Shown here in pieces: positions 1 to 11,718 of a stretch of 64,000 bases of DNA. A program made the translations under genes and the position numbers. Source of the DNA: Castanea sativa (lineage: Eukaryota > Streptophyta > Magnoliopsida > Fagales > Fagaceae); contig NC_134017.1 in assembly GCF_040712315.1 (NCBI RefSeq), positions 29,743,273 to 29,807,272 on the forward strand, given 5' to 3'. Numbering within the stretch: the stretch's first letter is position 1; every line of letters begins with the position of its first letter. The notes under the pieces are model-generated. The model was not told the DNA's origin and ran no database searches. It was given only the letters and a program-made list of their open reading frames with translations.

Positions 1-3000
1 ATCAAAAGAATAACACCTTATTTTAATTTAATCACAACATTCGTATTTTAGAAAGATAAATAGAATACTCAGCATTTGTTTTTGAAAAAGTTTTGTACAA
101 AACAATACATATACATAATATCTTATTTACATATCTAAATAACATGTGATTATTATTGTAAAGAGTAATTTACAAGCAAACATGTGAGTATTTATAAATA
201 ATATGTGGAAATTAAAATGCAAGAAGGTAAATATATATAACTAGCATGTGAGTATTATATTTATTATGTATCTAGCATGTGAATATATAATACTATACAA
301 CATAAAAAGAAAGGGAGGGAGAGGAAAGATATCACATTATGCATTTAGAGTAATAAACCAAGTTTATTCTCCAAGTTTCACTCCTATGCACAAACACAAT
401 AAACCAAAATGGTTAGTGTAGGAAGGAGGGGGATATGTTAGCTTGATCACACACCATCAATTCAATTAAAATGAATCATGGATACATATCAACCTCTTTA
501 AAAAGTGTGCAAAAAAGAAATTGATTGAAAACAAAAGATAGAAAACACCATTTACTTACATTTGAAAAGATGAGTATTGTCCTTTGGAAAACATCATGAC
601 TTTTTGGAAAAATTCTAATTTTAAAACAAAGGGAATTTTGGGAAAATGAATTTTGAAAATGGGATTCTCTCTTGAAATTTCATGAAAAAATGGCTTTTGA
701 GGGGAAAACATAAAGAAAGAGCAATTTTATATTTTTTTCTTAAAAAAATATTTTTATGCACTTTAGAAACCATATCCAAGATTAAAATCAAAACTATTCA
801 AGAAAAGGAATTTTTTTTAAGAAAACTGTTTCCATGTTTTAGAAAAAAAAAGAAAAAAGAAGAAGAAGATGGTTTTGGTCCTTTTGGAAGTAAAAATCCA
901 TGGTTTCTGTTTATTTTTTATAGAAGAGAGTTTTATTTTGACTTCTTAAGATTTAATTTGAAAATGGCACTTATTGAAGATTTAAAAATGCCCCATGGGA
1001 AGGCTTTTTATTCAAAGGTGAACTTAAAATGTTTGCATCTTTTAAAGACTTATTGAAAAGGGATGGTTATTGGAGTATTTTTTTTAACATTCTAACAACA
1101 CATTTTTTTAGAGGTTTGCTTGAATCAAACTTCTCATTGTCTGGTGATTTAGGGTGAGAAAGAAACAAGGAAAATAAATAGGGCTTAATGTAAAGACATA
1201 AAGCAATAAAGGAATGTAAATACATGCACACACACACACACACATATATGTGTGTGTGTGTGTGTATGTGTGTGGAATTTAAAAGCAATATATGAATTTA
1301 AAGACATAAAGTAAATGAAATCTTCCTTGAATAGAGTTTGGCTTACCTTCAGTACTTTTTTTAACTAGATATGTCTTTCTATTTTAAATATACAATAACA
1401 AGTGGTAGTGAGTTTTAATCTCCACATTTTATTTAGTTAATGGATGATGTGGCAATTTTTATTAAAACAAAATAAGATTCCAGTTAAAAAAGTATTGGAG
1501 GTAAACTAAACCCCTTTGAATAAACCTTTACACCCATGGAAAATCAAATATGGTGGTGCATAAGGATAGACCTCCAGTCACTATATTGATTTTGGTGTTA
1601 GAGATTAGTCTAAGAAGACCTACCTTAGCTAAAATTTTAAAATCATAGTCGAACCAAAATGGTGGTGCGCAAGGACTAATCTCCACTCACCATATTAGTT
1701 TAGGATATGAAGATTTACTAAGGTGTGAGGTTGATTTTTCCTTTAAATCCATTAGATTTACTATTTCTATGTGCAAAAGAAGGTGAATACATTCACACAT
1801 TGCATATACCCATGTCAAGTACAAAGGAAAACACAACTATAAAAAAGGAATCTGTTCCTAAAGATATAGCTCCCTTTGTTTCGCGTGATGCTGTGTAATT
1901 TTTTTTTTTTTCAATTTCATTCAATAAAATAGGCCTTTAGGTTTGGATTCTCAAAAAGAAAGGAAAAAAAAAAACTATAGAAAAGGGAAAAAATAGAAAT
2001 AATTTAAATGAAATAAATTTAAAGTGCATAAATTAATTGACATAAATGTAAAAAGCTTGAAAATTAAATGATATAATGCAAAAAGTATAAAAGTAAATGA
2101 CATAATGTAAAGAGCAAGAATTTAAATTACTTAAATTTAAAGAACATAAAAGTAAATGACATAAATATAAAAAGCAAGAACTTAAATGACTTAAATGTAA
2201 AGAGCATAAATGTAAAGAATAATTTAAATGAATATAAAGTAAAAGGGTATAAGAAAAAAGATTAAATTCTGCAAAGATGTGGTGTAAAACTTAAATTTTA
2301 CCCCTCCAATCCTAACATGTCACATCATCTTATCACATATTTAAGAATAAACACAATCACACCCAATCAATTATAATACTCATATATAAATCCAACCAAA
2401 TTGGGAGTTTATTGAGATGCTATTAGGTGTATTAGGATATATTGAATTTAAGTAAAATGCCTATGTGATAATTACTTATTAGATGGTGTAAAACATGGCT
2501 TTTACACCCCATCCTTACCAAATTCTGATTCATAAGAAAAATGAAGAAATTTATAGATTTAGAGAGTATTTACAACATAAAAATTAAAGGGAAATGGAGC
2601 TAGAGTAGTAGCTACACTACCTTAGCTCTAAGAAGAACTTTGGAGACTCACCTATGGGTTTTGGAGGGTGAAAAATGAGAGAAAAGAGGGCTGGAATTTC
2701 TGGTTTCAAGACTAGTAGAGAAATAGAATAGAGAGAAAATAAATCCAGAGAGAATCCTAGACAGGTTGGATAAGGAAGGGAATTTTTGTGCTTTTTTCTT
2801 CATGATTTTTCCTAGGGAAGAGGAGGTATCTATACAACAACAAAAAAAAACAAGGATAGTGGGATCCCCATGAGGGGTGCCCCCACCAAGGCAGGAGGCT
2901 CCCTATGAGGGATCTTGTTGCCACCTCATCTTTTTCTAGATGCTTATCCACTTTTCCATTTTCAGTTTTCTGATTTTCCTTCTTTTTTGACCCTATTTTT

Positions 3001-3098
3001 AAGCTATTTTCTGGAGTTCTTTAAGGGCTTGGAATTCTTCAAGTATTATATTTATGGGAAGTTTTGAATGTCTAGTTTTCATAAGTTCAGGCATCATG
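1..3098. other. AT-rich intergenic DNA, no gene recognised
   Basis: Only short low-complexity reading frames are present and none resembles a known family. About 60-330 is a diverged relative of the block at 8930-9120 and 25810-26000, with shared phrases such as AACATGTGA and TACAAGCAA. At 1541-1740 a segment of roughly 110 bp with the phrase ATGGTGGTGC is present twice. At 1980-2230 a degenerate ~25-bp motif (AAATGACATAAATGTAAAGA) is repeated several times. This looks like decayed repeat DNA, but no family could be named. Confidence 0.5.
1226..1274. repeat. (CA)n(TA)n(TG)n palindromic microsatellite
   Basis: A CA run passes through TATATA into a TG run, so the whole tract is self-complementary and could fold as a hairpin. 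Confidence 0.85.
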
Positions 3099-3108
3099 TA
3101 ATTTTGAG

Positions 3109-4120
3109 GGGGAAAAATGCTCTTACACCCCCTAAACTTACAACTACTGGCCAAAAGACCCCCTCAACTTTTTTATTGGCCAATTTACTCTTTAAACTAT
3201 TCACAACTGCCAAATCAATACTTTAGTTAGTCACACGTTAAAACACTAACAGAATAAGCACATGTAACTCACGTGACTTTTAAATACAAACCTAAAATAA
3301 CCCAAACGTCCAAAACCTAGTGGAAAGAAGAGAAGAGAACCAGGTCCAATGGAGAGAGAGAGAGAGAATCCACATTGTTCAGAGCCACTACAGAGCTTCT
3401 CCCCGCCGTCTCACCGCCCTTGTTCGAGGGGCTCCTTGGTGGTTCCGCCGCAATGTTCAATCTGCTCTTTTTCTTTTTTTCCTTGTTACGTATTGCTATT
3501 TAAATCTTCTAAGAACTTTTTTTTTTTAATCTCCATGTGCGAATTTTTATAGTAGAAATTCTTGGTTTGATTTAATTTTTGGGTTGGGTCTCTGTGAAAT
3601 TCTTGGTTTTTTATTATCTTCATGTGCCTTTCACCAATTGTTGCATTTAAGTATGCCATAAAGTAGTTTGATTAAATGTCTGGGAGAGATATGGCTACTG
3701 CTAATGGGGTTTGGTTGCTTGGTTTAATCTTTGGGATTGGTGTTTCTACAAGGTTGTTTGCAAAGGCCTCATCAGCAACAATTTCATGTTTGAAGTTGGT
3801 GAAAGAAATCAACAAATACACAAAATTTCATAAGAAAAATATGATACGTTGGTTTGCTATTAAACTTTTTTATTTTTTATGTATAGGATTATATATTATA
3901 AATTATTTTCCAATGGATGGGCCTTAATATTTGATATTTTTTCACAGGTCTAACTCCTTCTATTGCACAAAAAGCTTTGTCTAGTTTAATTGTATTTTGT
4001 GTTTTTGACTCTGTTTGAATCAAAGTTCTTTGCATTAGAATTGTGTTGGTTTGGGTAAATTCTCATGATACAAACCTACAGGAAAAGTGGCCAGTGACAC
4101 ATCTTTTATCCATTACCTTT
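3109..4120 (+). repeat. Left terminal inverted repeat of the MULE
   Basis: Matches 6687-7690 in inverted orientation over about 1 kb with a few percent mismatch. Both arms carry the same short reading frame, beginning MATANGVWLLG, at 3706-3927 on the plus strand and 6920-7108 on the minus strand. It may be a trace of a captured exon or of the element's own promoter/leader. I do not recognise it. Confidence 0.9.
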
Positions 4121-6166
4121 TAATCAATTATGTTCAGTATATTATCAATATAATGGTGCTAGACATTTGTCCCATATTTGATAATAACTTATCAATTTGA
4201 TGATTCTACTAACTTAATTGGAACCAAGCACCTCGTTACTAACCTAATTTGAATCAAGACTACTAAAAGCTTGTCTGTTTATATAGCACTTCAATTATTA
4301 TTTCTTAATTTTCTTCTTCTTCATGTAGAAATCAACCCTGAATATTTCCTTTATTTGTCTAAGCAAATCAGAGAATGTAATTTACAAGCTCAAAGAGATG
4401 GGAAAGATTGGAGAGAGATATATTGTTGATCTGCGATCACTTTAGTAAGCTTGATCGCAACAACTTTGGGAAGAGAACACTGCCAGATCTTTAGGAACCT
4501 TGTGACTGCGAGAAATATGAAATCTGTTTCTATTCTTTAGATGGAAAAAATGTATAGTTAGATTTTTTTTCTTCTTCCATTGATATTTGTAAAGGTTTCT
4601 AGTCATATAGGAACAATGAAAAATAGAAGCCAATGGGATATGTCCCCCTTTTGTTATAGGTTCTCTTATAGCCATTAAATTGAGAGGTTGCTGTGGAGGG
4701 TTTGAGTTGTATGATGTAGATTTGACACTGTAATAATTCAAGAAGTCAACGAGGAAAGTAAACAATCTTGGGATGATCTTACTTCTTCTCTTTATTTTGA
4801 TTCAAGTTGTATAAGTGATTTGGTTGATGCATACTTCTTCTCTTGATTTGGCTGCACATTTAGTAGAAAATATTAACTTACTTGGACATAATCTGCATAT
4901 ATAAATTCTTTTACTTTTTAGTGATTTGAATGCTAATTTGAATTATATTTGATTTTGCCTTTTTTTTTTTTATCTATTTTCTTTTGGTTCAATATTTCAT
5001 TATTCCAATTAAAATTTGAGATATCAAGTTATCCCTTTTAAGCCGCATGTTAAGTATTAGCCATTAGCATCAGTTTTAGTTAGGCTTGAGTGAACTAAGG
5101 GTTAATGTGGAAATTTAGGGTGTCGTAGAATTTTGATATGAAAATATCAACATTTATTTTTTGCTGACATATGGGGCATTCATTTGATTTATTTTTGTCT
5201 AGTTGTCTCTTGATCCGATTAAGAACAAGTTATTAGATTTTAGTTTCTGCAAAAGTGATGGTAAAATAAGGGAGCTTTTGGCTATCATGTTTTGGATGTC
5301 ACCACTTGTGCGCTAGCTAGATGGTTTAGATACATGATAACTTTGATATTTATATGCATGAATTCATATTATTCCTTGTAGAACAGAGCCTAAATCATGT
5401 TTGTGATGCCTGAGGGGGTGGGGGAACCAGCAAAAATCATGGTAATTGGTTTTGATTTTTAGCCTAAACAACAAGAGTGGTACTTGATGTCTAGGCTAAA
5501 TCAAGTAGCCTAAACAACACAAAAATCATGCCTAAGGGAGTGGGGGAACCAGCAATAACAAGAGTGGCCAAAGAATAACAAAACCCTATCAAATTCACCT
5601 GAACCCAACAATGGCACTCAGCCCCTACACAATCGTCTCCAATGACATAGTTCCATACATGGTAATTGGTTTTGACAGCGTGTGTTGGGAGCTTGAGCCA
5701 TCATGCTAGAAGGTTCAAAGACATTGCTAGGGAGGAGCACTTTGGTGCTTTCCTTAGCAATATTGATAAATGGATCAATATACTACTCAGCAATTTTCAA
5801 ACTCACAGCCTCAACACCACCACCAAAAAATGAATGTGTCCTAATCTGCCATGAATTGAACTTTATGCAATAACTCTAAGAAAATAAATCAATAATTATA
5901 CTTTTCTTGCAATATTGAAAAACAAAAGTATACCGGCTCCATCAGTATTCTTAAAAAGATCTCAATATGCCATAAATTGAAATATCAAATGAGTGTTTAC
6001 AAATAGTATATTGTTTGCCAGAAAAATAACACTCAATGAATCAATAATTACACTTTTCCAGCATTATTGAAAAACAAAACTATACTGGCTCCATCAGTAT
6101 TTTTAGAAGGCCATGTATGACTAAACAAAATATTGAACTAAAAAATTATTTATATTCTTGCTACCA

Positions 6167-6585
6167 CTAGACCTTAGCCTTTCCCTTATCCTTCTTGCTT
6201 CCACTAGTGTTGGCCTTTGTATGACTTTGACTTGATTGTTGAGTACCTATATTTGATTGCTGAGTATTCTATAAAAAGCGAAAAAGGTTGGAAAAGTTCA
6301 ACAAAGTAGTACTTGAAATTTCGATGAAAAATTTAACAAAGTAGTACTTGAAATTTACCGATAATTTTTTACTCCCTTTAGCTCCAGGCGTAGATGATTG
6401 TCCTAATTTCCCTTTCTTTTTCTTTTTATAAGCCTTCTTGTTGGGGTTATCAGGAGCTTTACAAGTTCTTTGATTATGGCCCCATTGAAAACAATTCCCA
6501 CATCTCATGGCAGTTCCTTTCTTGCTCACCTTAAATGCATCAATAGGTTCTCCTACCTCCCTCTTTCTTACCTTCTTACGCTTGC
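6167..6585 (-). pseudogene. MULE (MURA-like) transposase, C-terminal zinc-knuckle exons only
   Basis: Two exons can be read on the minus strand: 6585-6359, after a TGTAG acceptor and before a GTAAAT donor, and 6268-6167, after a TATAG acceptor and ending in TAG. The first holds a CCHC zinc knuckle (CGNCFQWGHNQRTC) set in a basic lysine-rich tail, the usual C-terminal arrangement of plant MULE transposases. The second gives a Q/S/K-rich tail ending GKAKV. The exons join in phase 0 without a stop. The N-terminal domain, the catalytic DDE region and the SWIM finger are absent, so the protein cannot act as a transposase. The family call rests on the knuckle plus the MULE ends around it. The knuckle alone would not separate it from a gag protein. 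Confidence 0.8.
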
Positions 6586-6686
6586 CTACATGGGACAAAT
6601 TGATAAGCTATTATCACACATGAGACAAATGTCTAGCATCATTATATTGGCAATATACTAAACATAATTGATTAAAAGTTTATAGA

Positions 6687-7690
6687 TAAGAGGTGTGTCA
6701 TTGGCCACTTTTCCTGTAGGTTTGTATCATGAGAATTTAACCAAACCAACATAATTCTAATGCAAAGAACTTTGATTCAAACAGAGTCAAAAACACAAAA
6801 TACAATTAAACTAGACAAAGCTTTTTGTGCAATAGAAGGAGTTAGACCTGTGAAAAAATATCAAATACTAAGGCCCATCCATTGGAAAATAATTTATAAT
6901 ATATAATCCTACACATAAATTAAAAAAAAAAAAGTTTAATAGCAAACCAACATATCATATTTTTCTTATGAAAATTTGTGTATTTGTTGATTTCTTTCAC
7001 CAACTTCAAACATGAAATTGTTGCTGATGAGGCCTTTGCAAACAACCTTGTAGAAACACCAATCCCAAGGATTAAACCAAGCAACCAAACCCCATTAGCA
7101 GTAGCCATATCTCTCCCAGGAATTTAATCAAACTACTCTATGGCATACTCAAATGCAAAAGTTGGTGAAAGGCACATGGAGAAAATAAAAAACCAAGAAT
7201 TTTACAGAGACCCAACCTAAAAATTAAATCAAAACAAGAATTTCTACTATAAAAATTGGACACGGAGCTTAAAAAAAAAAGTTCTTAGAAGATTTAAATA
7301 GCAATACGTAAGAAGGAAAAAAAGAAAAAAATAAAAAATAAAAAAGACACACCCAAGCACTCGTCGGAACCACCAAGGCGCCGCCGGGACAAGGGTAGCG
7401 AGATGGCGGGGAAAAGCTCTGCAGTGGCTTTGAACGGTGTGGATTCTCTCTCTCTGCTGGACCTAATTCTCTTCTCTTCTTTCCACTGGGTTTTGGATGT
7501 TTGGGTTATTTTAGGTTTGTATTTAAAAGTGACGTGACATGCTTATTCTGTTAGTGTTTTAACGTGTGACTAACTGAAGTATTGATTTGGCAGTTGTGAA
7601 TAGTTTAAGGAGTAAATTGGCCAATAAAAAAGTTGAGGGGGTCTTTTGGCCAGTGGTTGAAAGTTTAGGGGGCATATAGGCATTTTTCCC
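6687..7690 (-). repeat. Right terminal inverted repeat of the MULE
   Basis: Inverted counterpart of 3109-4120. The inner edge is near the phrase GTGTGTCATTGGCCACTTTT, which pairs with the inner edge of the left arm around 4100-4120. Confidence 0.9.
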
Positions 7691-7700
7691 TAATTTTGAG

Positions 7701-10700
7701 CTACAGTTGTTGAGATATTACACTTAGAAGTGAGGCAACGCAGTGTACAAATTTGTGTGGCACTTTTCTTGAAAAATTCATACTTCCTAATCCGAAGGGG
7801 ATATCGATCATAATTCAATGTAGTCTAAGCTGTTCACATTCGTTGTGGCAAGATTCATACTGTCTATTTCACAAAAACGCCCAAAAATAGCTCTTTTACC
7901 TAAAAAAATAATGAAATTATATTTTAATTAGGATTTTTATGTTTTCTTGATATTTCATTCGTTTCAACTCCAATTTTGGCCTGTGAATTATCTTTTTGAA
8001 GAGAATTTTAGGATATTTAATATGAAAAAAATTTATCTTGATTGGATGGTCATATTGTTTGGTCAAGTTTTTGACTACTCCTAGTTAGGGTTAGTCAACG
8101 TTGGTCAAACTTAGCCAAAAATGGCAAATTTGGGATTTCGAACCCTTAGGTTATTAAAATGGATTTATCCAAGACTTGATTGAGATAAAAAGACTTATTT
8201 TTCATGTACTTCCTTATTACATGAATACGGTATCACTATATAGAATAATGGCTACCTTAAACTTTGTTCTTATTTGGATATTTAGGGAAATCTAGTTTAT
8301 CATGATTTAGGTAATTTTTTGGCTAAACTTTTTTTTTTTTTTGTCAATCTATGAGGAAACACCCTTCGGGAATTTGCTAAATTTAAGGATTTGGTCAGTC
8401 AACACTAAGGTCAAATTGCTTTTTCTTGGTGCCGAAAGTTAGCCCATGATTTTGGGCAAATATAGCATATCAATTAGGTTTTTTTTTTTTTTTTTTTTTT
8501 TTGGGTGTGTTTATGGTTGTGGATACCAGATTTTTTTGGTAGAGAGAATTTTTACTAATCCACTGGCCTCCCAAAGATGCCTTTTTCTCGAGAGTATTTT
8601 GACATTGGTGACTTGTGATGATGTATGTGCATTTGTGGCACTAGGGTGATGTGTGTGAGTATCTTTACTTATTAATTTTTAGGAATCACCATAACTATTG
8701 GATTTTTAGGTGTGATTGCTCACCCATTGTCTAATTAATTTTAATTACCTAGTTAACCATGGGCCATCCTAGCTAATAAGGTAGGATAAAGTTTCAAACC
8801 AAAGATTCTTAGACTCAAAAGCTTGGTTATGTGTGTGGAAAGTGTTAAGCACCCCATAACGTCTATCTAAAGGATAATTCTTCATTTTGATTATAATCTC
8901 TATAACTCACATTGTAGAAAATAACTATGAAACTTGGAATTTGTTTTTGAAAAAAGATTTTTGTACAAACAATATATACATAACATGTGATATTATTTAC
9001 ATAGAATATATACAAGCAACATGTGAGGATACTTATAAATATTTATGTGGATATTATCTACTATGTTGCAAAGCAATATATACATAGCTAACACGTGAAT
9101 ATTATGTAGCAAATATAGCATATGAGAAATTTAAAGGACTTAAGTGTAGTGGTGATGATGCAGTGAGGTAAGTAAGATAAGTACATGCATTACAATATTA
9201 ACATGCATATATGATATGGGAAGAATGTGGTGAACATGTGATGAATATGAAATGGTATGATGAACATGAATGGTTGATGATGCTTACAGCCCTTCGATGA
9301 TATGAGATGTTTGTTGTCTTGTAATCATGTTTTGCTACCCATGTGATGATGATGCTAGTTTATATGCTAGCATGATGTAGTATGATGATATGTGTTATAC
9401 CATGAGATGGAGTATGAGATAGCATACTTAGATGAATGTTAGGATATGTTTAGACAAGATGAAGATGTCATGTTTGGGTGATATGATGATAGCTGCAATG
9501 TGATATGCCAAGCCTAGATGAATGCTAGGGGGCATGATTAGATATATGTTAGGATAAAACTAGTGAGTGTGTGGTTGCGCGCATGTGTGATAAGATAGCC
9601 TAATGGAGGACCCTTTGATAGAATTATGATATAAAACACAATGAGTAAAAGCCGACCCACAAGTCGGGCAAAGTTGGGTGCTTAACACCTTCCTTTCTAT
9701 ACCTTAACTCTGAACACAAACTCTAAATAGATCAAGCCCTTTGCAAGGGGCACAAATATGCTTCCCAAACCTAATCTACTGGAGACCCTATAAACCCTCC
9801 ACCTCTAGTTCACTCAGCTGAGACTTATTTCTTAGAGCATGGTAACCATGCGCAGTAAAAGGGAGTCAAACTGCCTAGAGGCACTGGCGCCACAATGACC
9901 AAGCGTGTAAATCAAGGTATAAACTGTCACACATACACAATCAAGGTATAAAAGAATATACAAAATCATCCAAGCACCAAATATCGCATACCCACTAAAT
10001 ACGTAAACACGCCAATACATATTTCAAATGAATCAATACAATACATGCCTAATCTAGAGAGCCAAGATTAATCTCATGCCTAAATCATCATATACATATT
10101 TAAAATCACATAAATAGGCTTTAGAAAATGTAGATCTAGAAAATACCCAAAGAGGAATCCATGATAGTGCATGTATTTGCATATGTAAGTACATAGTCAT
10201 ATATGGAAGCATAGAAATAAAAAGAAAATCATGTGATTAATACACTAGTTTTTATATGGAAATAATATACTAATTCCAGTAATCATGTAGAAAACCATAT
10301 ATAAAACATGATAATCACAAAGCAAAACATGACATCTATTTGATTAAATGAAATCCTAAACTAATAAAGCAATAAAATGGGTAATAGGCTTACTTAAGGG
10401 GCAGTTAAGAGGCAAATGAAAGCTTAAATGTGTGCTGCAATTTTTAGGGGACAAAGAAAACATTTTTGTAGTCTAGTCTACGTTGGAAATGATGAGAGGT
10501 ATTAGTAGTTGATGATGAAATGGATGGGGGAGGGGTGAATATTTAAAGTGGAATGGAGTGGGACTTACAATTTGTTTGGTTGAGGTGAAAACAAGAGGGA
10601 GACAAAAGTGGGGAGAAAACTCGTTTTCTTTTGTTTGGTTGGGAGTGGAAATTAAAGAGAAAATTGGTGGTTTCGAATATTTTTCACCTGGGCCCACCAA

Positions 10701-11263
10701 ATTACAATCTCTCCAAATCGAAGAGAAAATAGGGAGAAAAAATGAGTCTTCAACCATAATTACCTAACTACCCTTCCCTTCACTGTTGGAGCTAAAGTGT
10801 AACTACCCATGAGTATTGTTTCAATCAAGCTGCTACATTAATGTTGTTGTCTTCATCAAGCTGGGTCATTTTAGGCATCAAAACATACATCATTGTTGAG
10901 TGATGTTGCATTGCAATTAACGTTCCCCAAAGCTTGTTTTTGTTTTTGTTTTTGTTCCCCATACCCCCCACCAATAAAACAAAGGCAACATTATGTATCA
11001 AAATGTCACAAAAATAACATCTTTAGACATTTTAACAGGAATTACGGATCCATGTCCAAAAGGAAAAAAAAAAATCACACACACATAAACATATATCTCT
11101 GTTTCTGTATATGTACATATGCATGTAATTATGCGTGCGTGTATATAATCCATGAAGATACGTGAAATAATGATTTTGGTGTCAAAAACACAACACCAGA
11201 GAGAGAAGCAGGGTGGATTTATATGTAAATAACACCATGCACATAATTCTTTGATGTTCTTAC
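7701..11263. other. Non-coding stretch downstream of MED15 exon 2 (copy A)
   Basis: No coding region is supported; the same short frames recur in copy B at 24591-28060. A block around 8847-9700 carries AGTGTTAAGCACC and, in inverse sense, GGTGCTTAACACC, with dense ATGATG/TATGAT repeats between. This suggests an old retroelement, but no LTR ends were found. I looked for a third MED15 exon on the minus strand and saw none, so intron 2 either runs past the MULE and out of the window or the gene is truncated. Confidence 0.5.
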
Positions 11264-11496
11264 CTGCATCTGGGGACTTATTACTATTGCCAGCAGAGTT
11301 GGATGGCAAAGCATTGCCTATAGGATTCTGAGAATCAGCTTCCATTGTAAACATTTTCAGAGATATTTTTCGTAGATAATCTGACTGGCTTGTGGCAGAA
11401 GTATAAATCTTTTCCTCAAACCTTATACCAATTTTCCTGAGTTCATGTAATCCCTCTTGACCAGAAACAGGGAGATGCCTCTTCAAAGTTTCCATT
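11264..11496 (-). CDS. MED15: MED15-like exon 2, KIX domain (copy A)
   Basis: Encodes most of the KIX domain of plant Mediator subunit 15, the surface that transcription activators bind in the nuclear Mediator complex. Recognisable stretches are METLKRHLPVSGQEG, RFEEKIYTSATSQSDYL and ISLKMFTME, followed by a serine/asparagine-rich linker. The acceptor is TATAG before 11496 and the donor is GTAAGA after 11264. Exon 1 ends with two bases of a codon that this exon completes (VNK-I-METL), so the frame is intact across the junction. No stop is present. The gene lies on the minus strand and its intron 1 holds LINE-1. Plant MED15 proteins are about 1,300 residues, so only the N-terminal ~140 codons are visible here. 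It could be the start of a real gene continuing outside the window or a duplicated 5' fragment. Confidence 0.85.
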
Positions 11497-11599
11497 CTAT
11501 ACACAAAAGGAGATACTCTTATTATGTTACTGACCATACAGGCACAATTAAGCTATTAAAGAAAAAAGTCCCATATTGGTAAACTATGCTGACAGTGCA

Positions 11600-11644
11600 G
11601 AACTTTTTTTTTTTTTTTTTTTTTTTTGAGAATGTGCAGAACTT
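11600..11644 (-). mobile_element. Minimal retro-insertion: poly(A) tail flanked by a target duplication
   Basis: A run of about 26 T followed by GAGAAT is bracketed by direct repeats of GTGCAGAACTT. This is the form left by a retrotransposon copy truncated almost to its tail, inserted on the minus strand. Copy B has it too (about 28383-28425), so it predates the duplication. Confidence 0.65.
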
Positions 11645-11718
11645 AAAGCAACAAAATGTGAAACCCATGACTCTAATTAGCAATTGAAAAAGATTGGCTG
11701 TGGTATGGTGATTAGTTT

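Larger units (their letters stand above)
3109..7690 (-). mobile_element. Mutator-like element (MULE) with ~1 kb TIRs, deletion derivative
   Basis: The element begins GGGGAAAAATGC at 3109 and ends GCATTTTTCCC at 7690. It is flanked on both sides by the identical 10-mer TAATTTTGAG (3099-3108 and 7691-7700), a typical MULE target duplication. The left ~1 kb is repeated in inverted orientation at the right end. The ~2.5 kb interior keeps only the last two exons of a MURA-type transposase on the minus strand. No DDE catalytic region was found, so this copy should depend on a helper element. About 5885-5960 and 6043-6115 form a short internal tandem repeat. The strand given is that of the transposase remnant. 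Confidence 0.93.

Noticed and set aside
8446..9087. Short plus-strand frames repeated at 25336-25968
   Set aside because: Present twice only because the whole block is duplicated; no codon-level conservation and no family match.
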